Positions 33,430-43,594 of a stretch of 49,913 bases of DNA are shown here, piece by piece (within the stretch, counting starts at the first letter, position 1; every line of letters begins with the position of its first letter). The DNA comes from Erysipelotrichaceae bacterium (GTDB lineage: Bacteria; Bacillota_I; Bacilli_A; Erysipelotrichales; Erysipelotrichaceae), in NCBI GenBank assembly GCA_012523895.1, contig JAAYSZ010000045.1, forward strand, positions 1-49,913, in the 5' to 3' direction. A model generated the notes under the pieces. It was not told the DNA's origin. It searched no databases and worked only from the letters and a program-made list of their open reading frames with translations. The position numbers and the translations under genes are program-made.

Positions 33430-35448
33430 ATGAAGAATTTAGTGATTGTAGAGTCACCTTCAAAATCGAAAACTATTGAAAAATATCTAGGTAAAGATTA
33501 TTTAGTAGTTTCTAGTAAGGGACATATAAGAGATCTTGCAATAAAAGGTAAGGGTGGTTTAGGAATAGATATAGAGAATGGATTTATACCTACATATGTT
33601 GTATCTAAAGAAAAAAAGGATGTTGTAAAAGATTTAAAGAAACAAGTGAAAGATGCAGATAAAGTATATCTTGCAACAGACCCTGATAGAGAAGGAGAAG
33701 CAATCTCTTGGCATTTAGCTCAAGAATTAGAGTTAGATGTAAATGACAATAATAGAGTTGTTTTTAATGAAATTACAAAAGATGCTGTTGTAGATGCATT
33801 TAAAAAACCAAGAACAATTGATATGGGATTAGTTAAATCTCAAGAAACAAGAAGAATGTTAGATAGACTAATAGGTTTTAAACTATCTAAATTATTACAA
33901 TCTAAGATTAAAAGTAAATCTGCAGGAAGAGTTCAATCTGTAGCTTTAAAATTGATTGTTGAAAGAGAAAAAGAAATTAAAGCATTTATTCCTGTAGAAT
34001 ACTGGACATTAGATGCAATCTTTAAAAAAGATAATATTAAATTTGAAGCCACTTTAAGTAAGATTAATGGTAAAAAAGCAGTAATTAACAATGAAGAAGA
34101 AGCAAAGATTGCTTATGAAAATACAAAAGGTGAATTTGAAATAACAAGTATTAATAAAAGAGTTAGAAAAAAAGCACCTAAACTTCCTTTTATTACTTCA
34201 ACTCTTCAACAAGAAGCTTCTACCAAACTTGGATTTAGTGCAAAACGTACAATGAGTATTGCACAAAAACTTTATGAAGGAATAGAGCTTTCTAGTGGAC
34301 TTGAAGGTTTAATAACATATATGCGTACAGATAGTACAAGATTGTCTAATACTTTTGTGACTAATGCACAAAAAAAGATTGAAGAAGATTATGGTAAGAA
34401 ATATTTAGGTAAGTATAAAATAAAAAATGAAGAAGGCACTCAAGATGCCCATGAGGCCATTAGACCTACAAATTTAGAATATACTCCTGATAGTATTAAA
34501 GAATATTTAAATAATGATCAATATAAACTATATAAATTTATTTATTATAGAGCTTTAGCTTCTTTAATGGCATCAGCATCAAGTAATACAGTAGCTGTTG
34601 TTTTAAGTAATAATGGATATGATTTTAATGCTAATGGTACTCAATTAACATTTGATGGTTATTTAAAGGTATATAGTGATTATGAAACTAGTAAAGATGT
34701 AATCCTTCCTGAATTAATAGAGAATGAAAAATTAACTCCAGAAAGTATTACACCTAATCAACACTTTACTGAACCTCCTTTAAGATATTCTGAAGCTAGA
34801 TTGATTAAAGAACTTGAGGAACAAGGTATTGGTAGACCAAGTACTTATGCATTAATTATTGATACAATTCAAAATAGAGGTTATGCATCTTTAGAAAAAA
34901 GTACAGAAACAAGTAGGACAAAAGTGTTTTTTCCTAGTGAGCAAGGTATTTTAACAACTGAAAAACTTGATCAATTCTTTAGCAGTATTATTAATGTTAA
35001 ATATACTGCTCGTATGGAAAGTGAACTTGATGAAATTGCAGTTGGTGAATTAGATAATGTAGAAGCACTTACAGAATTTTGGGAAAAGTTTGTACCATTA
35101 TTAGAAGAAGCAAATGAAAAAATGGAAAAAATAGAACCAGAAAAAACTGGAGAAAAATGTCCTGAATGTGGAAGTGAATTAGTTATTAGAGTTGGAAGAT
35201 TTGGAAAGTTTATTTCATGTTCTGCTTATCCTGAATGTAAATATACTTCTAATCTTAAAAAAGAAGAAAAAGAAGAACCTGAATTAGTTGGTAAAAAATG
35301 TCCTAAATGTCAAAGTGAACTAGTAAAACGTAAATCTAGATATAATACATTCTTCCATGGTTGTTCATCATTTCCTAAATGTAATTACATGGAAACATTA
35401 GATGGGGAAGAGATTGTTCCAAAAGCTAAAAGAAGGAAGAAAAAATGA
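33430..35448 (+). CDS. topA: DNA topoisomerase I
   Basis: Type IA topoisomerase relaxing negative supercoils, 672 residues. Toprim domain opens with [18 protein letters not shown] and has the acidic triad region DPDREGEA near 81-88. Catalytic tyrosine Y297 in [11 protein letters not shown]. The C-terminus has two zinc-finger topoisomerase repeats: CPECG..C..C near 576-600 and CPKCQ..C..C near 616-640, then a lysine-rich tail. AGGAGG precedes the start. Overlaps trmFO by four bases. Confidence 0.98.
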   Translation: MKNLVIVESPSKSKTIEKYLGKDYLVVSSKGHIRDLAIKGKGGLGIDIENGFIPTYVVSKEKKDVVKDLKKQVKDADKVYLATDPDREGEAISWHLAQELELDVNDNNRVVFNEITKDAVVDAFKKPRTIDMGLVKSQETRRMLDRLIGFKLSKLLQSKIKSKSAGRVQSVALKLIVEREKEIKAFIPVEYWTLDAIFKKDNIKFEATLSKINGKKAVINNEEEAKIAYENTKGEFEITSINKRVRKKAPKLPFITSTLQQEASTKLGFSAKRTMSIAQKLYEGIELSSGLEGLITYMRTDSTRLSNTFVTNAQKKIEEDYGKKYLGKYKIKNEEGTQDAHEAIRPTNLEYTPDSIKEYLNNDQYKLYKFIYYRALASLMASASSNTVAVVLSNNGYDFNANGTQLTFDGYLKVYSDYETSKDVILPELIENEKLTPESITPNQHFTEPPLRYSEARLIKELEEQGIGRPSTYALIIDTIQNRGYASLEKSTETSRTKVFFPSEQGILTTEKLDQFFSSIINVKYTARMESELDEIAVGELDNVEALTEFWEKFVPLLEEANEKMEKIEPEKTGEKCPECGSELVIRVGRFGKFISCSAYPECKYTSNLKKEEKEEPELVGKKCPKCQSELVKRKSRYNTFFHGCSSFPKCNYMETLDGEEIVPKAKRRKKK

Positions 35449-36737
35449 TTGTAAATATTATTGGTGCAGGTCTTGCAGGATGTGAGGCTGCTTACCAACT
35501 TAGTAAAAGAGGAATTAAAGTTAGATTATATGAGATGAAACCTAAAAAGTTTTCTGATGCCCATAGCAATGAAAATTTTGCGGAACTTGTATGTTCTAAC
35601 TCTTTTAGAAGCGATAGTTTATTAAATGCAGTAGGTGTTTTAAAAGCTGAAATGAGACTTTTAGATAGTTTGATACTAAGAGTTGCTGATGAGTGTAAAT
35701 TACCTGCAGGAAGCGCTTTAGCGGTTGATAGAGAAGAGTTTTCTAGAAAGATTACTGAAGAGATTAAAGTAAATCCTTTAATAGAAGTAATATATGATGA
35801 AGTTAAGGAAATAATGGATGGACCTACTATTATTGCAACTGGACCATTAACTAGTAGTGATTTATATAATTCTATTCAAGAACTTGTAAAAGATGATGGA
35901 TTGTATTTTTATGATGCTGCAGCTCCTATAGTAGAAAAAGACAGTATAGATTTTAATATTGCTTATTATAAATCTAGATATGATAAGGGAGATGCTGATT
36001 ATATAAATTGTCCAATGAACAAAGAAGAATTTGATAAATTCTATGATTATTTAATAAATGCTAAAACAGCTAAGCTTAAAGAATTTGAAAAAGAAATATT
36101 TTTTGAAGGTTGTATGCCAATAGAGGTTATGGCAAAAAGAGGAAAACAAACTTTACTTTTTGGACCGATGAAACCAGTAGGTTTAGAAAAAGAAAATGAG
36201 AAAAGACCTTATGCAGTAGTTCAACTAAGACAAGATAATGTAGCTGATAGTTTATATAATCTTGTAGGTTTTCAAACTCATTTAACTTGGTCATCTCAAA
36301 AAGAACTTGTACAAATGATTCCTGGTTTAGAAAATGCAAGTATTGTTAGATATGGTGTTATGCATAGGAACACTTATATAAATTCACCTTTACATTTAAA
36401 TAATAAATATCAATTTATAAAAAAACCTGATTTGTTTTTTGCAGGACAAATTACTGGTGTAGAAGGTTATGTTGAAAGTTGTGCTAGTGGACTTTATGTA
36501 GGAATAAATATGGCTAAATATATAAAGGGTGAACCTATGTATGATTTAAGTAATGAAACTATGATTGGCGCATTAGCTTATTATGTAGCTAATGCTAATA
36601 GTGAAAATTTTCAACCTATGAATGTTAATTTTGGTATTGTAAAACCTCTACATAATATTAAGAAAAAAGATAGAAAAGAAGCATATGGTAAAAGAGCTTT
36701 AGAAAAGATAAAAGAAGAATTATGGCAAGAGATTTAA
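35445..36737 (+). CDS. trmFO: methylenetetrahydrofolate-tRNA-(uracil-5-)-methyltransferase TrmFO
   Basis: FAD- and folate-dependent enzyme making T54 (m5U54) in the T-loop of tRNAs, 430 residues. FAD-binding Rossmann loop [15 protein letters not shown] (4-18) and E37-like acidic position in [28 protein letters not shown], the TrmFO/GidA-like signature containing the conserved cysteine. Near the C-terminus [16 protein letters not shown] matches the family. Same topA-trmFO-xerC order as B. subtilis topA-gid-codV. Confidence 0.97.
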   Translation: MIVNIIGAGLAGCEAAYQLSKRGIKVRLYEMKPKKFSDAHSNENFAELVCSNSFRSDSLLNAVGVLKAEMRLLDSLILRVADECKLPAGSALAVDREEFSRKITEEIKVNPLIEVIYDEVKEIMDGPTIIATGPLTSSDLYNSIQELVKDDGLYFYDAAAPIVEKDSIDFNIAYYKSRYDKGDADYINCPMNKEEFDKFYDYLINAKTAKLKEFEKEIFFEGCMPIEVMAKRGKQTLLFGPMKPVGLEKENEKRPYAVVQLRQDNVADSLYNLVGFQTHLTWSSQKELVQMIPGLENASIVRYGVMHRNTYINSPLHLNNKYQFIKKPDLFFAGQITGVEGYVESCASGLYVGINMAKYIKGEPMYDLSNETMIGALAYYVANANSENFQPMNVNFGIVKPLHNIKKKDRKEAYGKRALEKIKEELWQEI

Positions 36738-37639
36738 ATAAATCATTAGATAACTATTTAAAACACTTAGATTTAACCATGACAGGATCTACTAGTACTT
36801 ATGATTCTTATAACAGAGATATTTCAAGGTTTATCGATTTTTTAATAGAAAATGAAGTGTTTGATTTTAATGATGTTTCAAAAGAGTTGGTTATGGATTA
36901 TTTAACTAAACTTAAAAGTGGAATTATAGGTGGGCAAAAATTATCTAATTCATCTTTTTCAAGAAATCTTTCTGCTTTAAGATCTTTTTATAGATATTTA
37001 AATAGATATGAAAAAGTGGAAGTAAATCCTATTAAGGCTTTTAAAAATCCAAAAAGTGAAAAAAAACTTCCATCTTTTTTATCATTTGATGAAGTTATGC
37101 AATTATTAGATGTTTTTGATTTAGAAAATCCTATTGAACTTAGAAATAGATGTATATTAGAAACAATGTATGCATGTGGTCTAAGAGTATCTGAAGCAAC
37201 TTCATTAAAAATGAGTAATGTAAATTTAGATGAGAATTATCTTACTGTAATCGGTAAAGGAGATAAGGAAAGAATGATTCCTTTTTATAAAAGATGTTCT
37301 AATGTATTAAAGAAATATAAAAATGAATCAAGACCAATATTTGTAAAAGAAGAAAATGATATCTTGTTTTTATCTAATAGAGGAAAAGGAATATCAAATA
37401 GAAGTGTTCAATTGATGTTACAAGATGCAGCTAATAAGGCAGGAATTAAAAATAATGTACATCCGCATATGTTAAGGCATTCTTTTGCGACTCATTTATT
37501 AGACAATGGAGCTGATTTAAGAATGGTACAAGAATTACTAGGTCATGAAAATTTATCTACAACTCAAATATATACACATATAACTGTAGATAGATTAAAA
37601 AAAGCTGTAAAAAAAGCTCATCCAAGAAGTAAGAAATAA
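36722..37639 (+). CDS. xerC: tyrosine recombinase XerC
   Basis: 305 residues. N-terminal SAM-like core-binding domain (1-105) and C-terminal catalytic domain with the complete set R155 (CGLRVSEA), K179 ([10 protein letters not shown]), H249-x-x-R252 ([12 protein letters not shown]), H275 (LLGHENL), Y284 (TQIYTHI). With FtsK it would resolve chromosome dimers at dif. The start overlaps trmFO by 16 bases. In B. subtilis codV is followed by hslVU-codY; these are absent here and the rpsB promoter follows directly. Confidence 0.95.
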   Translation: MARDLNKSLDNYLKHLDLTMTGSTSTYDSYNRDISRFIDFLIENEVFDFNDVSKELVMDYLTKLKSGIIGGQKLSNSSFSRNLSALRSFYRYLNRYEKVEVNPIKAFKNPKSEKKLPSFLSFDEVMQLLDVFDLENPIELRNRCILETMYACGLRVSEATSLKMSNVNLDENYLTVIGKGDKERMIPFYKRCSNVLKKYKNESRPIFVKEENDILFLSNRGKGISNRSVQLMLQDAANKAGIKNNVHPHMLRHSFATHLLDNGADLRMVQELLGHENLSTTQIYTHITVDRLKKAVKKAHPRSKK

Positions 37640-37641
37640 AC

Positions 37642-37670
37642 TTGTTTAAGCATAATAAATATGCTATATT
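37642..37670 (+). promoter_or_regulatory. rpsB promoter
   Basis: TTGTTT (37642-37647), a 17-bp spacer and TATATT (37665-37670). AGCATA (37649-37654) and TATGCT (37660-37665) form an inverted repeat within the spacer. Confidence 0.7.
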
Positions 37671-37676
37671 ATTAAT

Positions 37677-37785
37677 TGGCGCTTTTTATGTGCGCATTAC
37701 ACACATCATGGATTCATTATTCCGTGCGCTTATGCGTTAATAATGTTGGAAATGATGGAGGATACAACGGAAAGTGAGGAAAAAT
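37677..37785 (+). promoter_or_regulatory. rpsB leader, likely structured autoregulatory RNA
   Basis: About 110 untranslated bases separate the promoter from rpsB. The stretch is relatively GC-rich and contains several mutually complementary GCGC/TGCGC/GTGCGC/ATGCG blocks (37679-37682, 37691-37695, 37724-37729, 37731-37736), so alternative pairings are possible. A strong GGAGG at 37757-37761 lies 27 bases or more before the true start and the working RBS is GAGGA at 37776-37780. Similar long leaders precede rpsB in other Firmicutes; regulation by S2 is inference. Confidence 0.5.
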
Positions 37786-37788
37786 TTA

Positions 37789-38736
37789 ATGGCTGTTGTT
37801 ACTATGAGAAAACTACTAGAGAGTGGTGTTCACTTTGGACATCAAACTCGCCGCTGGAACCCTAAAATGAAACCGTACATTTATACGGCTAAAAATGGAG
37901 TTCACATTATTGATTTAGAAAAATCAATGCCAATGATTGAAGCTGCTTATAATAAGCTAAGAGATATTAGCGAAAAAGGTGGAAAAGTACTATTTGTAGG
38001 TACTAAAAAGCAAGCTCAAACAGTAATTCTTGAAGAAGCATTACGTTCTGGTTCATTTTATGTTAACCAAAGATGGTTAGGTGGTATCTTAACAAACTTT
38101 AGAACAATTCAAAGAAGTATTAAGAAACTACTTGAAATTGAAGAAATGGATAATAGTGGAACTATTAATGTTTACAAGAAAAAAGAAATCGCAATGTTAA
38201 GAAAGAAAAAAGACAGGTTAGAAAATTTCCTTGGTGGAATTAAGGAAATGAAAAAACTACCTGATGCTGTATTTGTGGTTGATCCTACAGAAGAATACAA
38301 TGCTGTAGCTGAAGCTAGAAAACTAAAAATTCCTGTATTTGCACTAGTTGATACTAATGCTGATCCAGATGGAATTGATTATCCAATCCCATCTAATGAT
38401 GATGCAGTAAGTGCAATTACTCTTATGGTTACTTTAATGGCAGATGCTGTTGTTGAAGGTAAGGGTGGAGTATTAAGTGTTGCTCATCAAGAAGATGATA
38501 GTGATGATATCACAATGAGTGATGTAATGATTAGAGTTGAAGAGCAACATGCTGAAAATGAAAGACGTCGTCGTCAAAGATATGAAGAAAGACGTGCAGC
38601 AATGGCAGCAAGAAGAGCTAATACAGAACGTCGTTTTATCAAACGTGATAGACAAGCTCAAAAAGCTGACGCAAAAAAGGAACAACCAAAAGTAGAAAAT
38701 AAAGAAGAAACAGTAAAGGAGGAAACTGAAGAATGA
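37789..38736 (+). CDS. rpsB: 30S ribosomal protein S2 with long charged C-terminal extension
   Basis: 315 residues from ATG 37789. Residues 1-229 are standard S2 ([23 protein letters not shown], later GLLTNF-like [13 protein letters not shown] and [21 protein letters not shown]). Residues 230-315 form an extra tail absent from B. subtilis S2 (246 residues): acidic EDDSDD, then a strongly basic [19 protein letters not shown] segment, and a Lys/Glu-rich end. The tail is predicted helical and sits where S2's C-terminus faces solvent near S8/S5 and bound S1. Overlaps tsf by four bases. Confidence 0.96.
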   Translation: MAVVTMRKLLESGVHFGHQTRRWNPKMKPYIYTAKNGVHIIDLEKSMPMIEAAYNKLRDISEKGGKVLFVGTKKQAQTVILEEALRSGSFYVNQRWLGGILTNFRTIQRSIKKLLEIEEMDNSGTINVYKKKEIAMLRKKKDRLENFLGGIKEMKKLPDAVFVVDPTEEYNAVAEARKLKIPVFALVDTNADPDGIDYPIPSNDDAVSAITLMVTLMADAVVEGKGGVLSVAHQEDDSDDITMSDVMIRVEEQHAENERRRRQRYEERRAAMAARRANTERRFIKRDRQAQKADAKKEQPKVENKEETVKEETEE

Positions 38737-39620
38737 AAATAACTGCAGCTTTAGTTAAAGAATTAAGAGATCTTACTGGTGCTGGAATGATGGATTGTAA
38801 AAAAGCTCTTCAAGAAAATGAAGGCGATATCCAAAAGTCAATTGACTGGTTAAGAAAACAAGGTATTGCAAAAAGTGCTAAAAAATCTTCAAGAATTGCT
38901 GCTGAAGGATTATCAAGAGTTAAAGTTTCTGGAAACAAGGCTTGTTTAGTTGAAATAAACTCAGAAACAGACTTTGTTGCTCAAAACGATCAATTTTTAG
39001 ATGTTTTAGATAAAACTGTAGACGCTGTATTAAATAGTAATCCTGCAAATATGGATGAAGCTTTAAATATTAATGTTGATGGAGTCACAATTAATGATTT
39101 ATTAGTTGATGCTACTGCAACAATTGGTGAAAAAATAAGCTTTAGAAGATTTGAAATTGTTGAAAAAAATGATGATGAAATCTTTGGAACATATATGCAT
39201 ATGGGTGGTAAGATTAGTGCTTGTGTAGTTCTTAAGGGAACTAGTGAAGAAGTTGCTAAAGATATGGCAATGCAAGTTGCATCAATGTCTCCATTATATG
39301 TTTCTAGAAAAGAAATGCCTCAAGATGTAATTGAGCATGAAAGATCAGTACAACAAGGACTTGTTGAAAATGATGAATCATTAAAAGACAAACCTGAAAA
39401 AATATTGAAAGGTATTGTTGAAGGAAGACTTTCAAAATATTTACAAGACATCGCATTAGTTGATCAAGTGTTTTTTAAAGATCAAGATATTAAATGTGGT
39501 CAATACTTAAAAGAAAACAATTCATCAGTAGTTAAATTTGTAAGATATGCTGTTGGTGAAGGTATGGAAAAACGTGAAGAAAACTTTGCGGAAGAAGTAG
39601 CAAAGCAAATGGGAAAATAA
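38733..39620 (+). CDS. tsf: elongation factor Ts
   Basis: GDP/GTP exchange factor for EF-Tu, 295 residues. N-terminal UBA-like domain with [20 protein letters not shown] and the exchange motif [11 protein letters not shown] (70-80). Two core subdomains follow. Start overlaps the rpsB stop; AAGGAGG at 38716-38722 serves as RBS from within rpsB. Ends in a strong terminator that separates rpsB-tsf from pyrH. Confidence 0.97.
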   Translation: MKITAALVKELRDLTGAGMMDCKKALQENEGDIQKSIDWLRKQGIAKSAKKSSRIAAEGLSRVKVSGNKACLVEINSETDFVAQNDQFLDVLDKTVDAVLNSNPANMDEALNINVDGVTINDLLVDATATIGEKISFRRFEIVEKNDDEIFGTYMHMGGKISACVVLKGTSEEVAKDMAMQVASMSPLYVSRKEMPQDVIEHERSVQQGLVENDESLKDKPEKILKGIVEGRLSKYLQDIALVDQVFFKDQDIKCGQYLKENNSSVVKFVRYAVGEGMEKREENFAEEVAKQMGK

Positions 39621-39644
39621 AGGCAAAATTTTTTGCCTTTTTTA
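39619..39644 (+). terminator. tsf terminator
   Basis: AAAGGCAAAA (39619-39628) and TTTTGCCTTT (39631-39640) followed by more Ts; the practical stem is AAAGGCA/TGCCTTT. Confidence 0.85.
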
Positions 39645-39673
39645 ATATGCTTTTTTGTAGATGAAGATAATGA

Positions 39674-39679
39674 TATAAT
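39674..39679 (+). promoter_or_regulatory. pyrH -10 box
   Basis: TATAAT at 39674-39679, 15 bases before AGGAG (39694-39698). No recognisable -35 hexamer (T-rich at the expected position). Confidence 0.45.
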
Positions 39680-39705
39680 AATTTTGATGAAATAGGAGAA
39701 TATGA

Positions 39706-40416
39706 ATGTATAAAAGAATACTACTTAAGTTAAGTGGAGAAGCTTTATCCGCTAATGGTAATAACTTTGATCATGAAGTTTTAAAAGGTCTTGCTGAAGA
39801 AATTAAAGAAATTCATGATTTAGGAGTTGAAATTGCAATTGTTGTTGGTGGAGGCAATTTTATTAGAGGTAAAATGGCTGAAACTATGGGAATTGATAGA
39901 GTACAAGCTGATTATATGGGAATGCTTGCAACTGTAATCAATGCTCTTGCAATTCAAAGTGCACTTGAAACTGCTGATGTTCCTACTAGAGTTCAAACTG
40001 CAATAGAAATGCCAAAGGTTGCTGAACCATTTATTGTTAGACGTGCAATAAGACATTTAGAAAAAGGAAGAGTAGTTATTTTTGGTGGAGGAACAGGAAG
40101 TCCTTATTTCTCTACAGATACTACTGCAGCTCTTAGAGCTTCTGAAATAGATGCTGATGTAATCTTAATGGCTAAAAATGGAGTTGATGGAGTATATTCT
40201 GATGATCCAAATATTAATCCAAATGCAATTAGATATGATTCTTTAAACTATATGGATTTACTTCAAAAAGAATTACAGGTTATGGATGCTACTGCAACAA
40301 GTATGTGTATGAATAATAATATTGATTTAGTGGTATTTAATATGAATGAACGTGGCAATATTAAAAAAGCTACATTAAAAGAAAGTATAGGCACAATTAT
40401 TAAGAAGGGAGATTAA
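39706..40416 (+). CDS. pyrH: uridylate kinase
   Basis: Hexameric UMP kinase of the amino-acid kinase fold, 236 residues. [12 protein letters not shown] at the N-terminus, [10 protein letters not shown] near 46-55, [19 protein letters not shown] near 127-145 and [12 protein letters not shown] near 159-170. Supplies UDP/UTP for RNA and for UDP-sugar and peptidoglycan precursors. AGGAG seven bases upstream of the start. Paired with frr, four bases downstream, as in most bacteria. Confidence 0.97.
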   Translation: MYKRILLKLSGEALSANGNNFDHEVLKGLAEEIKEIHDLGVEIAIVVGGGNFIRGKMAETMGIDRVQADYMGMLATVINALAIQSALETADVPTRVQTAIEMPKVAEPFIVRRAIRHLEKGRVVIFGGGTGSPYFSTDTTAALRASEIDADVILMAKNGVDGVYSDDPNINPNAIRYDSLNYMDLLQKELQVMDATATSMCMNNNIDLVVFNMNERGNIKKATLKESIGTIIKKGD

Positions 40417-40420
40417 AATA

Positions 40421-40969
40421 ATGTCATACGATATATTAGTTTTTATGGAAGAAAAAATGGAGAAAGCTATTTCTTATTTAGAAAATGAATTAAAAGGTAT
40501 TAGAACTGGTCAAGCAAACACTAATATGCTTGATGTAGTTAATGTTGACTATTATGGAGTTCCTACACCAGTTAAACAAATTGCTAGTATTACTATTCAA
40601 GAAGGAAGAACATTTGTAATTAAACCTTATGATGCTAGTAGTTTAAAAGATATTGAAAAGGCAGTTAACATTGCTGATTTGGGAATTACACCTATGAATG
40701 ATGGTAGCGTTATTAGACTTACTGTTCCTAAATTAACAGAAGAAACTCGTAGAGAAATGGTTAAGAAAGTTAATAAGATTGCTGAAGATGCAAAGGTTCA
40801 AGTTAGAAACGCTAGAAGAGAATATAACGACCAAGTTAAAAAGAATAAAGAAATTTCTGAAGATATTCAAAAGAATATTATGGATGAAATTCAAAAAGTT
40901 ACAGATAAATTTGTAGAAAAAATAGATGAAATAGCATCTAGCAAAGAAAAGGAAGTTATGACTATATAA
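40421..40969 (+). CDS. frr: ribosome recycling factor
   Basis: 182 residues. Three-helix bundle protein with the family marks LKGIRTGQANTNMLD (24-38), YYGVPTPVKQIASI, and VRNARREYNDQVKKNKEISED near the third helix. Splits post-termination ribosomes together with EF-G. Slightly shorter than B. subtilis RRF (185). Ends in a strong terminator; uppS, which directly follows frr in B. subtilis, is displaced by two inserted genes. Confidence 0.98.
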   Translation: MSYDILVFMEEKMEKAISYLENELKGIRTGQANTNMLDVVNVDYYGVPTPVKQIASITIQEGRTFVIKPYDASSLKDIEKAVNIADLGITPMNDGSVIRLTVPKLTEETRREMVKKVNKIAEDAKVQVRNARREYNDQVKKNKEISEDIQKNIMDEIQKVTDKFVEKIDEIASSKEKEVMTI

Positions 40970-40990
40970 GATGCTTTATAGCATCTTTTT
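40969..40990 (+). terminator. frr terminator
   Basis: AGATGCT (40969-40975) and AGCATCT (40980-40986), perfect 7-bp stem, loop TTAT, then TTTT. Confidence 0.85.
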
Positions 40991-40996
40991 CATATT

Positions 40997-41629
40997 ATGA
41001 AATTTATAGATGAAATAAATGTTATTAATGAAAACTATGAATATTTTTTGTATGTAATAAAGTCTAAAGCTAAATCTAAAGAAATAAAAAATAATTTAAA
41101 TAAGGTGTTTGATATTGATTACATATTTATTGAAGATGAATCTTTATTAATAGTACTTAATAATATTGAAATTAGTAAAGATATTGTTGATTTTATTAAT
41201 ACTGAATTAATGTATCCAATACGTGTTGGATATAGCAAATACACAAAAGGAATAAACAATATAAAAAATGCTTATTTACAAGCTAAAAAAGCTTTAGATA
41301 TGGTTTATTTATTTGGTGTTAATAAAATTGCATATGGTTATGGAAAAAATAAGATTGATGACTTTATTAGTAGTTTTAGTGATGAACAAATAAAGAAATT
41401 AAATAATCATTATGATTTAAGCATGCTTAATGAAGATGATGTGTTAACTATTAATGTGTTTATTAATTGTAATTTAAATATAGCTTTAGCTTCTAGAGAG
41501 TTATTCTTACATAGAAATACCTTAATTTATAGATTAGATAGAATACAAAGAACAACTAATTTAGATGTTAGAAAATTTGATGATGCATTAATTTTAAGAA
41601 TATTGTTATTATTTAAGTATAGGTTGTAA
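40997..41629 (+). CDS. PucR/CdaR-type helix-turn-helix protein
   Basis: 210 residues. The C-terminal 60 residues match the PucR C-terminal HTH: NVFINCNLNIALASRELFLHRNTLIYRLDRIQRTTNLDVRKFDDALILRILL, with the HRNTLxYRLxRI core. The preceding part (RVGYSKYTKGINNIKNAYLQAKKALDM) resembles the GGDEF-like CdaR middle domain. The N-terminal sensor found in longer family members is missing. No good Shine-Dalgarno is seen before ATG 40997, only seven bases after the frr terminator's T-run, so expression may rely on readthrough. It precedes a sugar-ABC ATPase gene, suggesting control of carbohydrate uptake; this is inference. Confidence 0.75.
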   Translation: MKFIDEINVINENYEYFLYVIKSKAKSKEIKNNLNKVFDIDYIFIEDESLLIVLNNIEISKDIVDFINTELMYPIRVGYSKYTKGINNIKNAYLQAKKALDMVYLFGVNKIAYGYGKNKIDDFISSFSDEQIKKLNNHYDLSMLNEDDVLTINVFINCNLNIALASRELFLHRNTLIYRLDRIQRTTNLDVRKFDDALILRILLLFKYRL

Positions 41630-41650
41630 TTTATATTTATTATAAAAATT

Positions 41651-41680
41651 TGGTTATTTTAACCATATTTTTTTATTTTG
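41651..41680 (+). terminator. terminator after the PucR-type gene
   Basis: TGGTTA (41651-41656) and TAACCA (41660-41665) with a 3-base loop, followed by TATTTTTTTATTTT. Short stem but long T-run. Confidence 0.6.
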
Positions 41681-41716
41681 TAAGGCATTATCATATTAAA
41701 TATAAGGAGAATTTAT

Positions 41717-42826
41717 ATGGCACATATATCATTAAAAAATATTAATAAAGTATATCCAAATGGATTTAAAGCGGTAAAGGATTTTAATTTAGAAATTGAT
41801 GATAATGAATTTATCATTTTTGTTGGACCTTCTGGTTGTGGTAAGTCTACTACACTAAGAATGGTTGCAGGACTTGAAGATATTACAAGTGGAGAATTAT
41901 ACATTGATGGTGTTTTGATGAATGATGTTGAACCTAAAGATAGAGATATCGCAATGGTATTTCAAAACTATGCATTATATCCACATATGACAGTATTTGA
42001 TAATATGGCTTTTGGTTTAAAATTGAGAAAATTACCAAAAGATGAAATTAAGAAAAAAGTTGAAGAAGCAGCTGAAATATTAGATTTAGGACCATTATTA
42101 GATAGAAAACCTAAACAATTATCAGGAGGACAAAGACAAAGAGTTGCAATGGGTAGAGCAATTGTTAGAAGTCCTAAGGTATTCTTAATGGACGAGCCTT
42201 TAAGTAACTTAGATGCTAAATTAAGAGTTCAAATGAGAACAGAAATTTCAAAGTTACATCAAAGACTAAATGCAACAATTATTTATGTTACTCATGATCA
42301 AACTGAAGCAATGACTTTAGGAACAAGAATTGTAGTTATGTCTGATGGAATTATGCAACAAGTAGATACACCTACAAATTTATATGACAAACCAGACAAC
42401 TTATTTGTGGCTTCTTTTATTGGTTCTCCTCAAATGAACTTTATTGAATCATTATTTACAATAAAAAATGATAAAGGTTACTTATCATTTGAAGGTCATG
42501 AAATTGAAATTCCTGATTTTAAAACAAAAGTTTTAAAAGAACAAGGTTGTGATGGTAAAAAAGTAATTATGGGTATTAGACCTGAAAACTTATTTGATCC
42601 AGAATTATCATTAAAACCTTTAAAACAAAAGCTTAATGTAAAAGTATCTGTTTATGAAATGGTTGGATCTGAAGTATTCTTATATTTTGATTTATTAGGA
42701 AATAGTTTAACTGCAAGGGTTGATCCTAAAACTAAGGCAAGAGTTGGTGATGAAATCGGCTTATTAATTGATGTTGATAAGATACATGTATTTGATGTAG
42801 AAACAGAAAAAAAGATAGTAGATTAA
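41717..42826 (+). CDS. msmX: multi-sugar ABC transporter ATPase (MsmX/UgpC family)
   Basis: 369 residues. Walker A GPSGCGKST (36-44), Q-loop VFQNYALYPHM, signature LSGGQRQRVAMGRA, Walker B VFLMDEPLSNLDAKLR, H-loop VTHDQTEAMT, and two C-terminal MalK-like TOBE/OB regions (about 245-369). Such ATPases are shared by several carbohydrate importers, and indeed no permease or binding-protein gene is beside it. AAGGAG is positioned seven bases before the ATG. Inserted between frr and uppS. The exact sugar range is unknown. Confidence 0.93.
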   Translation: MAHISLKNINKVYPNGFKAVKDFNLEIDDNEFIIFVGPSGCGKSTTLRMVAGLEDITSGELYIDGVLMNDVEPKDRDIAMVFQNYALYPHMTVFDNMAFGLKLRKLPKDEIKKKVEEAAEILDLGPLLDRKPKQLSGGQRQRVAMGRAIVRSPKVFLMDEPLSNLDAKLRVQMRTEISKLHQRLNATIIYVTHDQTEAMTLGTRIVVMSDGIMQQVDTPTNLYDKPDNLFVASFIGSPQMNFIESLFTIKNDKGYLSFEGHEIEIPDFKTKVLKEQGCDGKKVIMGIRPENLFDPELSLKPLKQKLNVKVSVYEMVGSEVFLYFDLLGNSLTARVDPKTKARVGDEIGLLIDVDKIHVFDVETEKKIVD

Positions 42827-42848
42827 AACTCTCATACGAGAGTTTTAT
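42825..42848 (+). terminator. msmX terminator
   Basis: AAAACTCTC (42825-42833) and GAGAGTTTT (42838-42846), perfect 9-bp stem with ATAC loop. Confidence 0.85.
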
Positions 42849-42865
42849 TATGTAAACTATTTATA

Positions 42866-42874
42866 TGTTATAAT
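42866..42874 (+). promoter_or_regulatory. uppS operon extended -10 promoter
   Basis: TGTTATAAT: TG at 42866-42867 and TATAAT at 42869-42874, an extended -10; the -35 region is weak. RBS GAGG at 42887-42890. Confidence 0.6.
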
Positions 42875-42898
42875 TATCTAGAAAATGAGGATTTTTTT

Positions 42899-43594
42899 AT
42901 GAACAAGTTAAAACATGTGGCTATTATTATGGATGGTAATGGTAGATGGGCGAGGGCAAAAGGTTATCCAAGAACTCAAGGCCATTTAGTCGGCACTGAT
43001 AATGTCAGAAATATTGCAATAGCTGCTAATGATGAAGGAATTGAAGTATTAACTGTGTTTGCATTTAGTACTGAAAATTGGAAAAGATCAAAGGATGAAA
43101 TAGACTATTTAATGAAATTGCCTTTTGTTTTTTTCGATAAGTTTATGAAAGAATTGATGGAAAGAAACATCAAAATTACTATGATAGGTGAAATGGAAGA
43201 TATTCCAAAAGATACTGCTAAAATTTTTAATAAAGCTATGGAACAAACTTCAAAAAACACTGGTATGATTTTGAATTTTGCGATGAATTATGGTTCTAGA
43301 TTTGAAATAGTTAGAGCTTTTAATAAATTTCTAGATGAATATAAAAATGATAATAGTTTAGAATTAACTGAAGATAATTTTAATAATTACTTATATACAA
43401 AAGATTTTCCAGAAGTTGATCTTATGATTAGAACTAGTGGAGAACAAAGAATTTCTAACTTTTTATTGTGGCAACTTGCTTATAGTGAACTTATTTTTGT
43501 ACAAGAAGCTTGGCCTGAATTTACTCCTGAATCATTTAAAAAATGTTTGGATGAATTTAAAAAACGTGATAGACGATTTGGAGGAGTGAAGTAG
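42899..43594 (+). CDS. uppS: undecaprenyl diphosphate synthase
   Basis: Cis-prenyltransferase making the C55 lipid carrier for peptidoglycan, 231 residues. P-loop-like AIIMDGNGRWARAKG with D12; FSTENWKR near 72-79; C-terminal RTSGEQRISNFLLWQLAYSE near 180-199. The usual GHxxG is GHLVG here. First gene of uppS-cdsA-dxr-rseP-DUF368, a lipid-carrier and membrane block, with its own extended -10 promoter. Overlaps cdsA by one base. Confidence 0.97.
   Translation: MNKLKHVAIIMDGNGRWARAKGYPRTQGHLVGTDNVRNIAIAANDEGIEVLTVFAFSTENWKRSKDEIDYLMKLPFVFFDKFMKELMERNIKITMIGEMEDIPKDTAKIFNKAMEQTSKNTGMILNFAMNYGSRFEIVRAFNKFLDEYKNDNSLELTEDNFNNYLYTKDFPEVDLMIRTSGEQRISNFLLWQLAYSELIFVQEAWPEFTPESFKKCLDEFKKRDRRFGGVK

Noticed and set aside
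41678..41706. TTGTAA-17-TATAAG as msmX promoter
   Set aside because: The -10 would overlap the Shine-Dalgarno, leaving almost no leader; promoter of msmX left unassigned.
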